From a bacterium HR28 (lineage in GTDB: Bacteria; Chloroflexota; Chloroflexia; Thermomicrobiales; Thermomicrobiaceae): a DNA stretch of 64,000 nucleotides. The notes under the pieces are model-generated. The model made no database searches and was not told the DNA's origin. It worked only from the letters and a program-made list of their open reading frames with translations. Position numbers and translations under genes: made by a program. Below, piece by piece: positions 54,234 to 62,200 of the stretch. Numbering within the stretch: position 1 is the first letter of the stretch; every line of letters begins with the position of its first letter. The DNA lies in contig BEIE01000001.1 in NCBI GenBank assembly GCA_002898255.1, positions 682,001-746,000 on the forward strand, read 5' to 3'.

Positions 54234-54389
54234 ATGTGCCCAGAGTGTGGTGCCAATCTCGGTCTGACGGACGTCGAGGTGGGGGAAATTGTCTCCTGCC
54301 CGGAGTGCGGAGCCGATCTCGAAGTCCTCTCGGTCGATCCACTCGAGCTCGGCCTTGCACCGGCTGAGGAAGAGGACTGGGGCGAGTGA
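54234..54389 (+). CDS. lysW: amino-group carrier protein LysW
   Basis: 51 aa, a gene easy to miss because of its size. It reads [11 protein letters not shown] at the start, [11 protein letters not shown] in the middle and ends EEDWGE. Two CPECG knuckles bind zinc. The C-terminal EDWGE is the diagnostic tail whose last Glu is joined through its side chain to the amino group of alpha-aminoadipate or glutamate. The protected intermediate is then carried through the later steps. GGAGGGAGTGACCCACG precedes the ATG. It is the first gene of the operon, directly after the attenuator. Confidence 0.95.
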   Translation: MCPECGANLGLTDVEVGEIVSCPECGADLEVLSVDPLELGLAPAEEEDWGE

Positions 54390-54391
54390 CG

Positions 54392-55222
54392 ATGGCCACG
54401 CTCGCGCTGCTCGCCGAGCGACTGCGGGTTGAGGAGCGCCTGCTCCAGCAGGCGTTTGCGGCCGCGGGCTGGGAGGCCCGATTGTACGATCCCAATGAAA
54501 TCGCCATTCCCTTGCAGGACGGTAAGGTCGAGTTGCCGGCCGTCGCGCTCGACCGGGAGCAGGCGACCCCGGAGTCGGCTGCGCTTGCTGCGCTGCTGGC
54601 AGCGCGTGGCGCGGTAGTCGTAAACCGCCCGGCGACGACGCGGCTGCTGGCGGATCGATTGGCGTTCCTCCGGCATCTTGTCGTAGCTGGTATCCCAACG
54701 CCACCAACGATCGTTGCCTTCGGTGAGGCGGCGACCTTCCGCGCGATCGCGTCACTGGGATATCCGGTGTACCTGAAATCGCTGACTGTGGACCCGATGA
54801 TGCCGATCGCATTTGTCGAGGATCCGGATGCTGCTGAGGCACTGGTCGAGCACCGCCGGGTGCTCGGCGAGGAGCGAGCAGTGCTGGTCCAGCAGGCGGT
54901 CGCTGAGCCGGGTGCAGTACGGCGGATGGTGGTCGTCGGGACGGAGCTCCTCGCGGTTCTGCGAGGACGGGGCGGCGACATGCCGATAACGCTCGAGGAG
55001 CGGGAACGCTGGGAGCCGCTGGCGAGTGCGCTTGTTGGACGACTCGGCAGCGGCGTTTACGTTCTTGACGTCGTGGAACGGGACGGTCAGCCGATCGTCC
55101 TCTCTGCCGAAAATCTTTTGCAGTTCCGCGAGCTGGCCGAGCAAGGAGTGCCGATCGCGGAGCGGATTGTCGCGTTCGTGATGGAACAGGTTCAGCAAGC
55201 AACTCCAGGGACGAGGGAATGA
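54392..55222 (+). CDS. divergent LysX-like ATP-grasp paralog, possibly inactive
   Basis: 276 aa, co-linear with the canonical LysX at 56315: [20 protein letters not shown] aligns with its start, [14 protein letters not shown] and LGYPVYLK with [14 protein letters not shown] and LGYPAVIK. The LysX motif GSWGR is replaced by TVDPMMP. The substrate loop HWVTNVARG is missing. The metal motif EVNGGVEF is SAENLLQF. A lysine of the ATP site and an Arg at RRMVVVG remain. It may be a pseudoenzyme partner of LysW or LysX, or a ligase with changed substrate. It starts 2 bases after lysW. ATG 54392 chosen over GTG 54386. Confidence 0.75.
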   Translation: MATLALLAERLRVEERLLQQAFAAAGWEARLYDPNEIAIPLQDGKVELPAVALDREQATPESAALAALLAARGAVVVNRPATTRLLADRLAFLRHLVVAGIPTPPTIVAFGEAATFRAIASLGYPVYLKSLTVDPMMPIAFVEDPDAAEALVEHRRVLGEERAVLVQQAVAEPGAVRRMVVVGTELLAVLRGRGGDMPITLEERERWEPLASALVGRLGSGVYVLDVVERDGQPIVLSAENLLQFRELAEQGVPIAERIVAFVMEQVQQATPGTRE

Positions 55223-55223
55223 G

Positions 55224-56318
55224 ATGACGACCGAGCTCGCCGTCGAAGCTGCTGCCTTCCTCGAAGCGTTCCTCCGTATCCCGAGTCTTTCGGGCCAAGA
55301 AGCGGCGGCCGTCGAGTGGTTATGCGCTCGCATGACGGAGCTCGGCTACCAGGCAGCACCGGATGAAGCGGGGAACGCGGTCGGGGTCCGTGGATCTGGT
55401 TCACGTGAGCTGATGTTGCTTGGGCACATCGATACCGTGCCGGGTCGGATTCCGGTGCGGCAGGTGGACGGGTTGCTCTATGGCCGCGGCGCAGTCGATG
55501 CCAAGGGACCGCTTGCGGCGTTTGTGCTGGCCGGTGCCCGAGCGACGCTTCCTCCGGGTATCCGCCTTACTGTGGTTGGGGCGGTGGAGGAAGAAGTGAT
55601 GAGTTCGCGTGGTGCGAATTGGCTCGTCGAGCATCACCCGCGTCCGGATGCGGTGATCATCGGTGAACCGAGCGGCTGGGACGGCGTTGTGCTCGGTTAC
55701 AAGGGGTCAGTAGCGATTGAGTATCGGATCGTTCGACCGTCAGCGCATGCTGCCGGACCAGGCACGACAGCAGCGGAAGACGCGGTTGCCTTTTGGAATG
55801 CCCTCGTCAGCTGGTGTGACGAGCAGAATGCTGGACGGACGCGTGCCTTCGATTGCGTCACACCGACCCTGCTCAGCATTGTCACCAATGGAGACGGACT
55901 GACCGAACAGGCCTGGTTGCGGGCCAACCTACGCTTGCCGCCGGACTTCCCGCCAGAACGGGCGGTCGCAGTGGCGCAGCGGCTCGCCGGTGCCGGGGAG
56001 GTCGTAGTGACAGTCAACGCGGCAGGATTCCGGGTCGACAAGCGGTCGCCATTGGTCTCGGCGTTTCTCTCAGCGATCCGAGAGCTCGGCGGTGAGCCGA
56101 AACTCAAAGTAAAAACGGGAACGTCAGACATGAATATCGTCGGTCCGGCTTGGGGCTGTCCGATCGTCGCTTACGGTCCGGGCGACTCCCGGCTGGACCA
56201 CACGCCGAACGAGCACATCGCGATCGACGAGTTCTTGCGCGGTATCGCCGTGCTCCAGCGGGCGATTGAGCGGATCGCGGCACAAATCGTGGGTGGGCGA
56301 TGGGGGGACGAGTCGTGA
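55224..56318 (+). CDS. lysK: LysW-gamma-lysine/ornithine hydrolase (M20 family)
   Basis: Zinc peptidase, 364 aa, releasing lysine or ornithine from LysW in the last step. M20 ligands are visible: [10 protein letters not shown] (His, Asp), [10 protein letters not shown] (bridging Asp), [13 protein letters not shown] (catalytic and metal Glu), [17 protein letters not shown] and [11 protein letters not shown] (last His). SGTSDMN-like [11 protein letters not shown] is typical for LysK rather than for DapE/ArgE. It lies between two LysX paralogs, starting one base after the first and overlapping the second by 4 bases. Confidence 0.93.
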   Translation: MTTELAVEAAAFLEAFLRIPSLSGQEAAAVEWLCARMTELGYQAAPDEAGNAVGVRGSGSRELMLLGHIDTVPGRIPVRQVDGLLYGRGAVDAKGPLAAFVLAGARATLPPGIRLTVVGAVEEEVMSSRGANWLVEHHPRPDAVIIGEPSGWDGVVLGYKGSVAIEYRIVRPSAHAAGPGTTAAEDAVAFWNALVSWCDEQNAGRTRAFDCVTPTLLSIVTNGDGLTEQAWLRANLRLPPDFPPERAVAVAQRLAGAGEVVVTVNAAGFRVDKRSPLVSAFLSAIRELGGEPKLKVKTGTSDMNIVGPAWGCPIVAYGPGDSRLDHTPNEHIAIDEFLRGIAVLQRAIERIAAQIVGGRWGDES

Positions 56319-57199
56319 GTACGCCGCGGATCGGGGTGCTACTCTCGCATGTCCGAGAAGAGGAGAAACTCCTCCTGCGTGCACTGGCTGAGCGAGGCGC
56401 AGAGGTCGTGCGGCTTTATGACCGCCAGCTCGTGTTTGATCTTACGGACCAACACAGCTGGCCGCAGGTCGATCTTGTCCTTGACCGGTGCATGGCGCAC
56501 AGCCGGGGGCAGGTAGCCCTGCGCCTCTTCGAGTCTGCCGGAATCCCCACGGTCAACCGGAGCCAGGCGACTGCCATCGCCGATGATAAGGTGCTGACGA
56601 CGCGGCTCCTGGCAGCAGCTGGTGTGCCCACGCTCCGCACGCTCGTCGCCTTCGATGTGGAGAGCGCTCTTGCGGCCCTAGAGCAGCTGGGATATCCAGC
56701 GGTAATTAAGCCGGTGACTGGCTCTTGGGGACGACTGCTCGCCCGTGTCAATTCTCCGGCCGCAGCGCGTGAGGTGTTGCAGCACAAGCGGGCGCTCGGC
56801 TCCTTCCACCATGGTGTCTTCTATCTCCAGGAATATGTTGATAAGCCAGGGCGCGACGTGCGTGTCTTCGTCGTCGGCAACCAGGTGGTTGCGGCATCAT
56901 ACCGTGTTGCCGAGCACTGGGTGACGAATGTAGCACGCGGAGCAGTCTCTCATCCCTGTCCAGTGACACCGCAGCTGGCCGAACTCGCGTTGCGGGCAGT
57001 ACACACGATCGGGTTGGAGATCGCGGGTGTCGATCTCGTCGAGACGGCGGATGGGCTCGAAGTCCTGGAAGTCAACGGCGGTGTTGAGTTTAAGGGATTG
57101 ATGCGCACGACCCATGTCGACGTGGCGGGACTCATCGCCGATTACGTGCTGGCGCGGGCGACGCAGGGAGCGTCGCCCGCGATGGCGTTGAGCCACTGA
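56315..57199 (+). CDS. lysX: LysW-glutamate/aminoadipate ligase (RimK-like ATP-grasp)
   Basis: 294 aa. It forms the isopeptide bond between the LysW C-terminal Glu and the amino group of alpha-aminoadipate (LysX) or glutamate (ArgX). All motifs are present: [38 protein letters not shown], the substrate loop [12 protein letters not shown] and the metal motif [14 protein letters not shown]. The GTG at 56315 overlaps the lysK stop (GTGA). Sequence alone does not tell lysine from arginine use, and dual use is known in some archaea. Confidence 0.93.
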   Translation: MSTPRIGVLLSHVREEEKLLLRALAERGAEVVRLYDRQLVFDLTDQHSWPQVDLVLDRCMAHSRGQVALRLFESAGIPTVNRSQATAIADDKVLTTRLLAAAGVPTLRTLVAFDVESALAALEQLGYPAVIKPVTGSWGRLLARVNSPAAAREVLQHKRALGSFHHGVFYLQEYVDKPGRDVRVFVVGNQVVAASYRVAEHWVTNVARGAVSHPCPVTPQLAELALRAVHTIGLEIAGVDLVETADGLEVLEVNGGVEFKGLMRTTHVDVAGLIADYVLARATQGASPAMALSH

Positions 57200-57233
57200 C
57201 GGAAATACCACGGGAGGGAGAGGTGGTACCTGG

Positions 57234-58292
57234 ATGGCAGTGACAGTCGCGATCCTCGGAGGCTCGGGCTACACGGGTGGGGAACTCTTGCGCTTGTTGC
57301 TTCATCATCCGGAAGTCGAGGTAAAGCAAGTCACCTCGCGGTCGCGAGCCGGAAAATTCGTGCATACGGTGCACCCGAACCTCCGCAAGCGCACAACCTT
57401 GAAATTCGTCCCACCCGAGGCGCTCGAGCCGGTCGACGTGCTCTTCGCCTGCTTGCCACATGGGGAGACGGCTCCGATTGTGGACCGGCTGCTCGAACTT
57501 GCGCCGGTTGTTATCGACCTTTCTGCAGATTTTCGCTTGCGAGATCCGGCTGCTTATGAGACGTGGTACCACTGGTCGCATCCTCGGCCGGAGCTGCTTG
57601 GCCAGGCTGTCTATGGGCTTCCGGAGCTCCACCGGGAGGAGATTAAGACGGCGCGGTACATCGCCTCCCCAGGCTGCAACTCAACGGCAGTGATCCTTGG
57701 GCTCGCCCCGCTCTTCCGTGCGGGATTAGTCGACCTGGACATGCCAGTGACCGTTGAGTGTAAGGTAGGCTCCTCCGGGGCTGGTGGTGAGGCCGGGCCA
57801 GCAAGCCACCACCCAGAGCGGAGTGGAGTGATCCGTCCCTTCAAGCCGGGCGGCCACCGGCACACAGCCGAGGTGCTGCAAGAACTCACGGTCTGTGGAC
57901 GGACGCCGTCGCTTGGCCTCTCGGTCACGAGCGTCGAAGCGGTGCGGGGGATCTTGGCGACGGCCCATGTCTTTCCCAATCGACCACTCACCGACCGTGA
58001 TCTCTGGCAGGTCTATCGCGCAGCCTACGGGCAGGAACCATTCATCCGTCTGGTCAAGGAGGCAAGCGGAATCCACCGGTATCCGGAACCGAAGATCCTC
58101 GCTGGCTCGAACTACTGTGATATCGGCTGGGAGTTGGACGAACTCCCGGGTGGCCGGCAGCGGCTCGTGGTGATGTCGGCAATTGACAACCTAATGAAGG
58201 GTGCAGCAGGACAAGCGGTGCAGGCGATGAACATCCGGCTTGGCTTTCCGGAGACATTGGGCCTTGAGTTTCCGGGGCTGCACCCGTTGTGA
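57234..58292 (+). CDS. argC: LysW-glutamyl/aminoadipyl phosphate reductase (LysY/ArgC)
   Basis: NADPH-dependent semialdehyde-forming reductase, 352 aa. The Rossmann start VAILGGSGYTGGELLRLLL, the catalytic Cys in IASPGCNSTAVILGLAPL near residue 149 and the histidine region FKPGGHRHTAEVLQEL are present. The C-terminus VMSAIDNLMKGAAGQAVQAMNI is typical of ArgC. In a LysW operon it acts on the carrier-bound phosphate. GGGAGGGAGAGGTGG stands about 15 bases before the ATG. Confidence 0.94.
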   Translation: MAVTVAILGGSGYTGGELLRLLLHHPEVEVKQVTSRSRAGKFVHTVHPNLRKRTTLKFVPPEALEPVDVLFACLPHGETAPIVDRLLELAPVVIDLSADFRLRDPAAYETWYHWSHPRPELLGQAVYGLPELHREEIKTARYIASPGCNSTAVILGLAPLFRAGLVDLDMPVTVECKVGSSGAGGEAGPASHHPERSGVIRPFKPGGHRHTAEVLQELTVCGRTPSLGLSVTSVEAVRGILATAHVFPNRPLTDRDLWQVYRAAYGQEPFIRLVKEASGIHRYPEPKILAGSNYCDIGWELDELPGGRQRLVVMSAIDNLMKGAAGQAVQAMNIRLGFPETLGLEFPGLHPL

Positions 58293-58303
58293 GGAGTCGC
58301 GTG

Positions 58304-58957
58304 GTGCGACGTCGCTGGGTCATTTTCCCTTTGCTCGCGGTAGGTCTCGCGCTCGGCTGGAAGCTTGCTCGCCGACGGCCCTTTTCAGCGCGGCTCGCCT
58401 GGTTCTTGACACTGCCGGGGGTGCGCTCGTTCGCCCAGGCAGCGGAACTCACTGCCTTGCTGGAGTTGCAGCCGGGCATGCGGGTACTCGACGCTGGCGC
58501 GGGGCCGGGGCGACTGACAATCCCATTGGCCGAGTGTGTCGGGCCAAGCGGTTCAATCACCGCGCTCGACGTGCAGCCGCGTATGCTCGAACTGGTGCAG
58601 CAGCAGGCGGAAAAGCGCGGACTGACCAACGTACGGCTGCTGCTGGCGGAGCTCGGCCGGGGCACGTTGGCAGCGCTGGAGCAGAATGCTTACGACCGGG
58701 CGCTCCTTGTCCACGTGCTTGGCGAAACAGCCGACCCGGCGGCGACATTGCAAGAGTTGGCGACGGTGCTGCGACCAGGTGGGCGCCTGGCGATCGTCGA
58801 GACGGTGGGGGACCCGCACTACGTGCGGTATCGGCGGGTGCGCGAACTGGCTGAGCGGGCGGGTCTCCGACTCATCGCGGAGCGGCGCTGGCTCTTGGGA
58901 CATACCACAATCTGGGAAAAGCCGAGTGGGATGACGATGGAGAAAGGAGCGACGTGA
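58304..58957 (+). CDS. membrane-anchored SAM-dependent methyltransferase
   Basis: 217 aa. After VRRRW comes a short hydrophobic segment (VIFPLLAVGLALGWKLA), then a class I methyltransferase fold: motif I VLDAGAGPGRLTIPLA near residue 69, motif II ITALDVQPRM, motif IV YDRALLVHVLGE and motif post-I TVLRPGGRLAIVE. GTG 58304 lies 7 bases after GAGGAG. It is coupled to lysZ (GTGA overlap), in the middle of the LysW operon, where no methylation step is known. The substrate is unknown. Related enzymes include UbiE-like and SAM-MTases of lipids. Confidence 0.82.
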   Translation: MRRRWVIFPLLAVGLALGWKLARRRPFSARLAWFLTLPGVRSFAQAAELTALLELQPGMRVLDAGAGPGRLTIPLAECVGPSGSITALDVQPRMLELVQQQAEKRGLTNVRLLLAELGRGTLAALEQNAYDRALLVHVLGETADPAATLQELATVLRPGGRLAIVETVGDPHYVRYRRVRELAERAGLRLIAERRWLLGHTTIWEKPSGMTMEKGAT

Positions 58958-59799
58958 CGAAGATGTTGGTCGTGAAGCTGGGAGGGAGCGCGGGAATCGA
59001 TCCGGCACTGACGCTGGACGATCTGGCAGCGCTCTGGCGTGAGACACGGATCGTCTTCATCCACGGGGCGAACGCGACACTTGACGAGTGGACGCGACGG
59101 CTTGGACGGGAGCCACGCCTCGTGATGTCCTCGACTGGTCAGGTCAGCCGGTTTACCGACCGCGAGACGATGGATCTGATGTTGATGGTCTATGCCGGTC
59201 TGGTCAATAAGCGGCTCGTCGAGGGACTGCAGCAGCGTGGCGTCAACGCCGTTGGGCTGACAGCGATGGACGGGCGCATCGCCAGCGGTCCACGCAAAGA
59301 CACGCTGCGGGCGATCGAAAATGGGAAACCCAAGGTGCTGCGGGGAGACTATGCGGGAAGTATCGAACGGGTCGATACGCAGCTCTTGGAGCTCCTGCTC
59401 GACCATGGGTATCTGCCTGTGCTCACGCCCCCGGCGGTGAGCGACCAGGGCGAGGCGATCAACGTGGACGGAGACAAGCTGGCAATGCAGCTTGCGGTCG
59501 CGCTGCGGGCTGATGCGCTGGTCATCCTCTCGAATACACCTGGCCTCCTACGGGACGTGCGTGATCCGGACTCGCTGATTACCGCCATTGATGTGGACGA
59601 TCCGGCGAGTGTCGAGGCGGCGATGACGGCGGCACAGGGTCGAATGAAGAAGAAGGTGGAGGCAGGCTGCAAGGCGGTGCAGGCAGGGATCGGCCGAGTG
59701 GTGTTCGCTGATGCACGTGTGCCACAGCCCATCCAGCGGGCACTTGCCGGCGCGGGGACAGTGCTGATCGCCGGGAGCCGGGTCGAGGTGCGACCATGA
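58954..59799 (+). CDS. lysZ: LysW-glutamate/aminoadipate kinase (LysZ/ArgB)
   Basis: Amino-acid kinase-family enzyme, 281 aa, phosphorylating the carrier-bound glutamate or aminoadipate. Marks are MLVVKLGGSAGID, the IVFIHGANATLDEW glycine loop, DGDKLAMQLAVALRADALVILS and the lysine in QGRMKKKVEAGCKAV. SSTGQVSRFTDRETMDLM agrees with LysZ more than with classical ArgB. GTG 58954 overlaps the methyltransferase stop, and its own stop overlaps lysJ. Confidence 0.93.
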   Translation: MTKMLVVKLGGSAGIDPALTLDDLAALWRETRIVFIHGANATLDEWTRRLGREPRLVMSSTGQVSRFTDRETMDLMLMVYAGLVNKRLVEGLQQRGVNAVGLTAMDGRIASGPRKDTLRAIENGKPKVLRGDYAGSIERVDTQLLELLLDHGYLPVLTPPAVSDQGEAINVDGDKLAMQLAVALRADALVILSNTPGLLRDVRDPDSLITAIDVDDPASVEAAMTAAQGRMKKKVEAGCKAVQAGIGRVVFADARVPQPIQRALAGAGTVLIAGSRVEVRP

Positions 59800-60983
59800 C
59801 GGCGCGATCGACGGCGACGATCGTCCAACTCGACGAGACGCTACAGCCGCCGCTGTATGCCAAGCGCGGTATCGCGTTAGTGCGCGGCGAAGGGGTGTGG
59901 CTCTATGATAGTGACGGGCAGCGGTATCTCGACCTGATGAGCAACTACGGGGTCAATATCCTGGGGCACGCCCATCCTCGTGTCACCGCTGCGATCGTCG
60001 CGCAGGCGGGAAGACTTTTGAGCTGTCACCAGTCGTTCGCCTCGGACGTGCGGGCGGCATTCCTGGAAAAGCTGTTGTCTATCGCTCCTCATGGATTGGT
60101 GCGCGCGTTCTTGAGTAACTCCGGCGCGGAGGCGGTGGAGGCAGCGCTGAAGTTTGCCTGGGCGGTGACCGGGCGGCGCAAGATCGTGGCGGCACGGCGC
60201 GGCTACCACGGTCGGACGCTCGGAGCGCTGGCGGCGACAGGGGAGCCGAAATATCGCCAACCGTTCCTCGCTGTGTTGCCGGAAGTGACGCATGTCCCCT
60301 ACGGCGATGCCGTGGCGCTGGAGGCGGCCGTCGACCAGGAGACGGCGGCGGTGATCCTCGAGCCGGTGCAAGGCGAGGCAGGAATTTATCCAGCTGATCC
60401 GGGTTTCCTAGAGGCGGCGCGGCGGATCACGCGAGATCGTGGTGCACTCCTTATTTTCGATGAGGTGCAGACAGCGTTCCGCACCGGTGCCTGGTTTGCC
60501 TGCCAACACGCAGGGGTTTCACCGGACCTCCTCTGTGTGGCCAAAGGGTTGGCCAATGGAGTCCCGATTGGCGCGACACTCCTGACGGAAGATGTGGCGC
60601 TGGCGTTGCCGGCTGGTGTCCATGGGAGCACCTTCGGCGGGAACCCGCTTGCCTGTGCGGCTGGACTGGCAACGCTTCAGGCGCTCGAAGATGACCGCCT
60701 GATCCCCGCTGCCAAGGAGCTTGGTGCTTATTTCCGTCAGCAGCTACTCGCCTTGCGTCACCCACTCGTGCGCGAGGTGCGCGGACTCGGACTGATGCTC
60801 GGTGTTGATCTGAAGACGCGTGCGACGCCCGTTCTCAAGGCAATGCAAGAGCGCGGAGTGCTGGCGCTCCCTGCCGGCACGACGGTGGTGCGGCTCCTGC
60901 CGCCCTTGATCCTGACCCGCGAAGACATCGATTTCGCTGTGGTACGGATCGGCGAGGCGCTGGAGGCGCTGCGCGCCGGCTAA
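59796..60983 (+). CDS. lysJ: LysW-lysine/ornithine aminotransferase (LysJ/ArgD)
   Basis: Class III PLP transaminase, 395 aa, converting the carrier-bound semialdehyde with glutamate as donor. Visible are NSGAEAVEAALKFAW, VILEPVQGEAGIYPAD, the PLP Asp in LIFDEVQTAFRTG, and the PLP lysine in LLCVAKGLANGVPIGA near residue 252. GSTFGGNPLACAAGLATL follows. ATG 59796 overlaps the lysZ stop. It completes the LysW route of ligase, kinase, reductase, transaminase and hydrolase in one operon. Confidence 0.94.
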   Translation: MTARSTATIVQLDETLQPPLYAKRGIALVRGEGVWLYDSDGQRYLDLMSNYGVNILGHAHPRVTAAIVAQAGRLLSCHQSFASDVRAAFLEKLLSIAPHGLVRAFLSNSGAEAVEAALKFAWAVTGRRKIVAARRGYHGRTLGALAATGEPKYRQPFLAVLPEVTHVPYGDAVALEAAVDQETAAVILEPVQGEAGIYPADPGFLEAARRITRDRGALLIFDEVQTAFRTGAWFACQHAGVSPDLLCVAKGLANGVPIGATLLTEDVALALPAGVHGSTFGGNPLACAAGLATLQALEDDRLIPAAKELGAYFRQQLLALRHPLVREVRGLGLMLGVDLKTRATPVLKAMQERGVLALPAGTTVVRLLPPLILTREDIDFAVVRIGEALEALRAG

Positions 60984-60999
60984 GGCGGAGGAGGCGAGC

Positions 61000-61296
61000 G
61001 TGGCTGAGCAGCGACCGAGCGAGACGACGCGCGTCATCCTGCGTAGTTTCGGCGTGATGGTGACGACCTACGAAGAACGAATGGCCGAGTTGCTCGCGCA
61101 AGCGTCACGCGAGGATCTGACGACCGACGAAGCGCTGCGCCTTGCGGCGAGCGCGCTGACCCTTTCGGCGCGCCTGACACGCCGCTTACGTGAGGTCACT
61201 GATCACGTCCTGGAGATTGAGCAGCGACTGCTCAGTGCCCTCCAAGAACAGCTGGCGCAGCGTGTCCCTGCGGCATCCGTCGAGCTGGAGGAGTGA
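61000..61296 (+). CDS. small helical protein of unknown function
   Basis: 98 aa, almost entirely alpha-helical by composition, with heptad-like hydrophobic spacing in SARLTRRLREVTDHVLEIEQ and LLSALQEQLAQRV. No cysteines and no membrane segment. GTG 61000 follows GGCGGAGGAGGCGAGC at good spacing, 16 bases after lysJ, and an inverted repeat follows. It appears to be the last gene of the LysW operon. I do not recognise the family. Confidence 0.65.
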   Translation: MAEQRPSETTRVILRSFGVMVTTYEERMAELLAQASREDLTTDEALRLAASALTLSARLTRRLREVTDHVLEIEQRLLSALQEQLAQRVPAASVELEE

Positions 61297-61325
61297 AGGG
61301 CGTGCTCCGGGACGGGACACGCCCT
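61297..61325 (+). terminator. inverted repeat ending the lysW operon
   Basis: AGGGCGTG and CACGCCCT, 8-bp arms with a 13-base loop, begin one base after the stop of the last gene. No T-run, so only moderately convincing. Confidence 0.45.
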
Positions 61326-62031
61326 GCTCGTCCGAGCCAGCATGCAATCGTGTCAACGTGCGGAAAAGCGGCGAGAGTGGAGAATGAGCTCTGGGTGAAC
61401 CCTGGTGCGGACCGTCGATCTCGGCTGAATAGGCCGGGTTCCCTCATAGGGTAGGAAACGAGGGACGACGGGAGACGTTACCACCGAAGAACTAGCTTTC
61501 CTCGCTTTTCCCGCCAGGGTGGGGGAGTTGGGCTGGGCGTGATATCTCCGACAATGTGGCTTGGATAGCGGGACGCGAACGTGAGACGTACCCGGAGAGA
61601 CGCCACTTATCGCACTCGAGCGCATCAGTGATCTCACACGGAGTCTGCGCGCGGAGATGCCCCCTGCCCCACATTCGCTGCATGCTTGAGAGCCGGCCGA
61701 ACGATAGCCGCGTCGAGTGGCTGAACGGCTGTTGAGCGAGCGTGGTGCTAGGAACAGGTTAGGGAGGTGTCAACGCTCATTCTCCCTTTTCTGTTTCGAC
61801 GATCTGGACAGTCAATCGCCGGGTAGCGCTTGACTCGCTGTGTGCTGGTGCTCGCTGCCTTGTCAGGATGCCGGAGGCGCTGCAATACACCGGGAACGAG
61901 ATGGGGGCGGGAGGACGCAGTGTCCAAGAGCCGGCCATTGCGTCGTAAGTGTGGCCGGTTTTCAAGCTGGGGTCTGAGTGGGCACAGGGAACGGTTTGGA
62001 AAGGCGCCCATGCGCTGTATCCCGTGGCTCG
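61326..62031. other. 706-base gap, no gene or RNA recognised
   Basis: Frames in all phases look random and no T-box core motif, tRNA or riboswitch consensus was found, although valS genes in other bacteria often carry T-boxes. TTGACT near 61830 lacks a matching -10. Confidence 0.45.
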
Positions 62032-62061
62032 TTGACGTTCTGCGCTGGCGGTCGGTACGCT
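62032..62061 (+). promoter_or_regulatory. promoter of valS
   Basis: TTGACG (62032-62037), 18-base spacer and TACGCT (62056-62061), 140 bases before the valS ATG. Confidence 0.5.
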
Positions 62062-62086
62062 TGCCGGGAGAGGCCGTCCGACGGGA

Positions 62087-62119
62087 GGAAGGTCCTTCCG
62101 ACGAGTACGGCGCTCGTCG
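62087..62119 (+). repeat. two consecutive hairpins in the valS leader
   Basis: GGAAGG-T-CCTTCC (62087-62099) is followed at once by CGACGAG/CTCGTCG (62099-62105 with 62113-62119). They lie in the roughly 130-base leader. No T-run follows, so a terminator is unlikely. They may be structural leader elements. Confidence 0.35.
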
Positions 62120-62200
62120 ATTGGCCGCCCGTGAGTACTGAGTGCTGCTTGAGGGTAATCTGGTTCTCGATCGCGACACTCGACGTGGAGGTGGGACTCG

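Noticed and set aside
61370-61450. Possible T-box antiterminator-like GGGTGAACC near the valS gap
   Set aside because: It lacks the conserved T-box bulge sequence and specifier stem, and lies upstream of the likely valS promoter.
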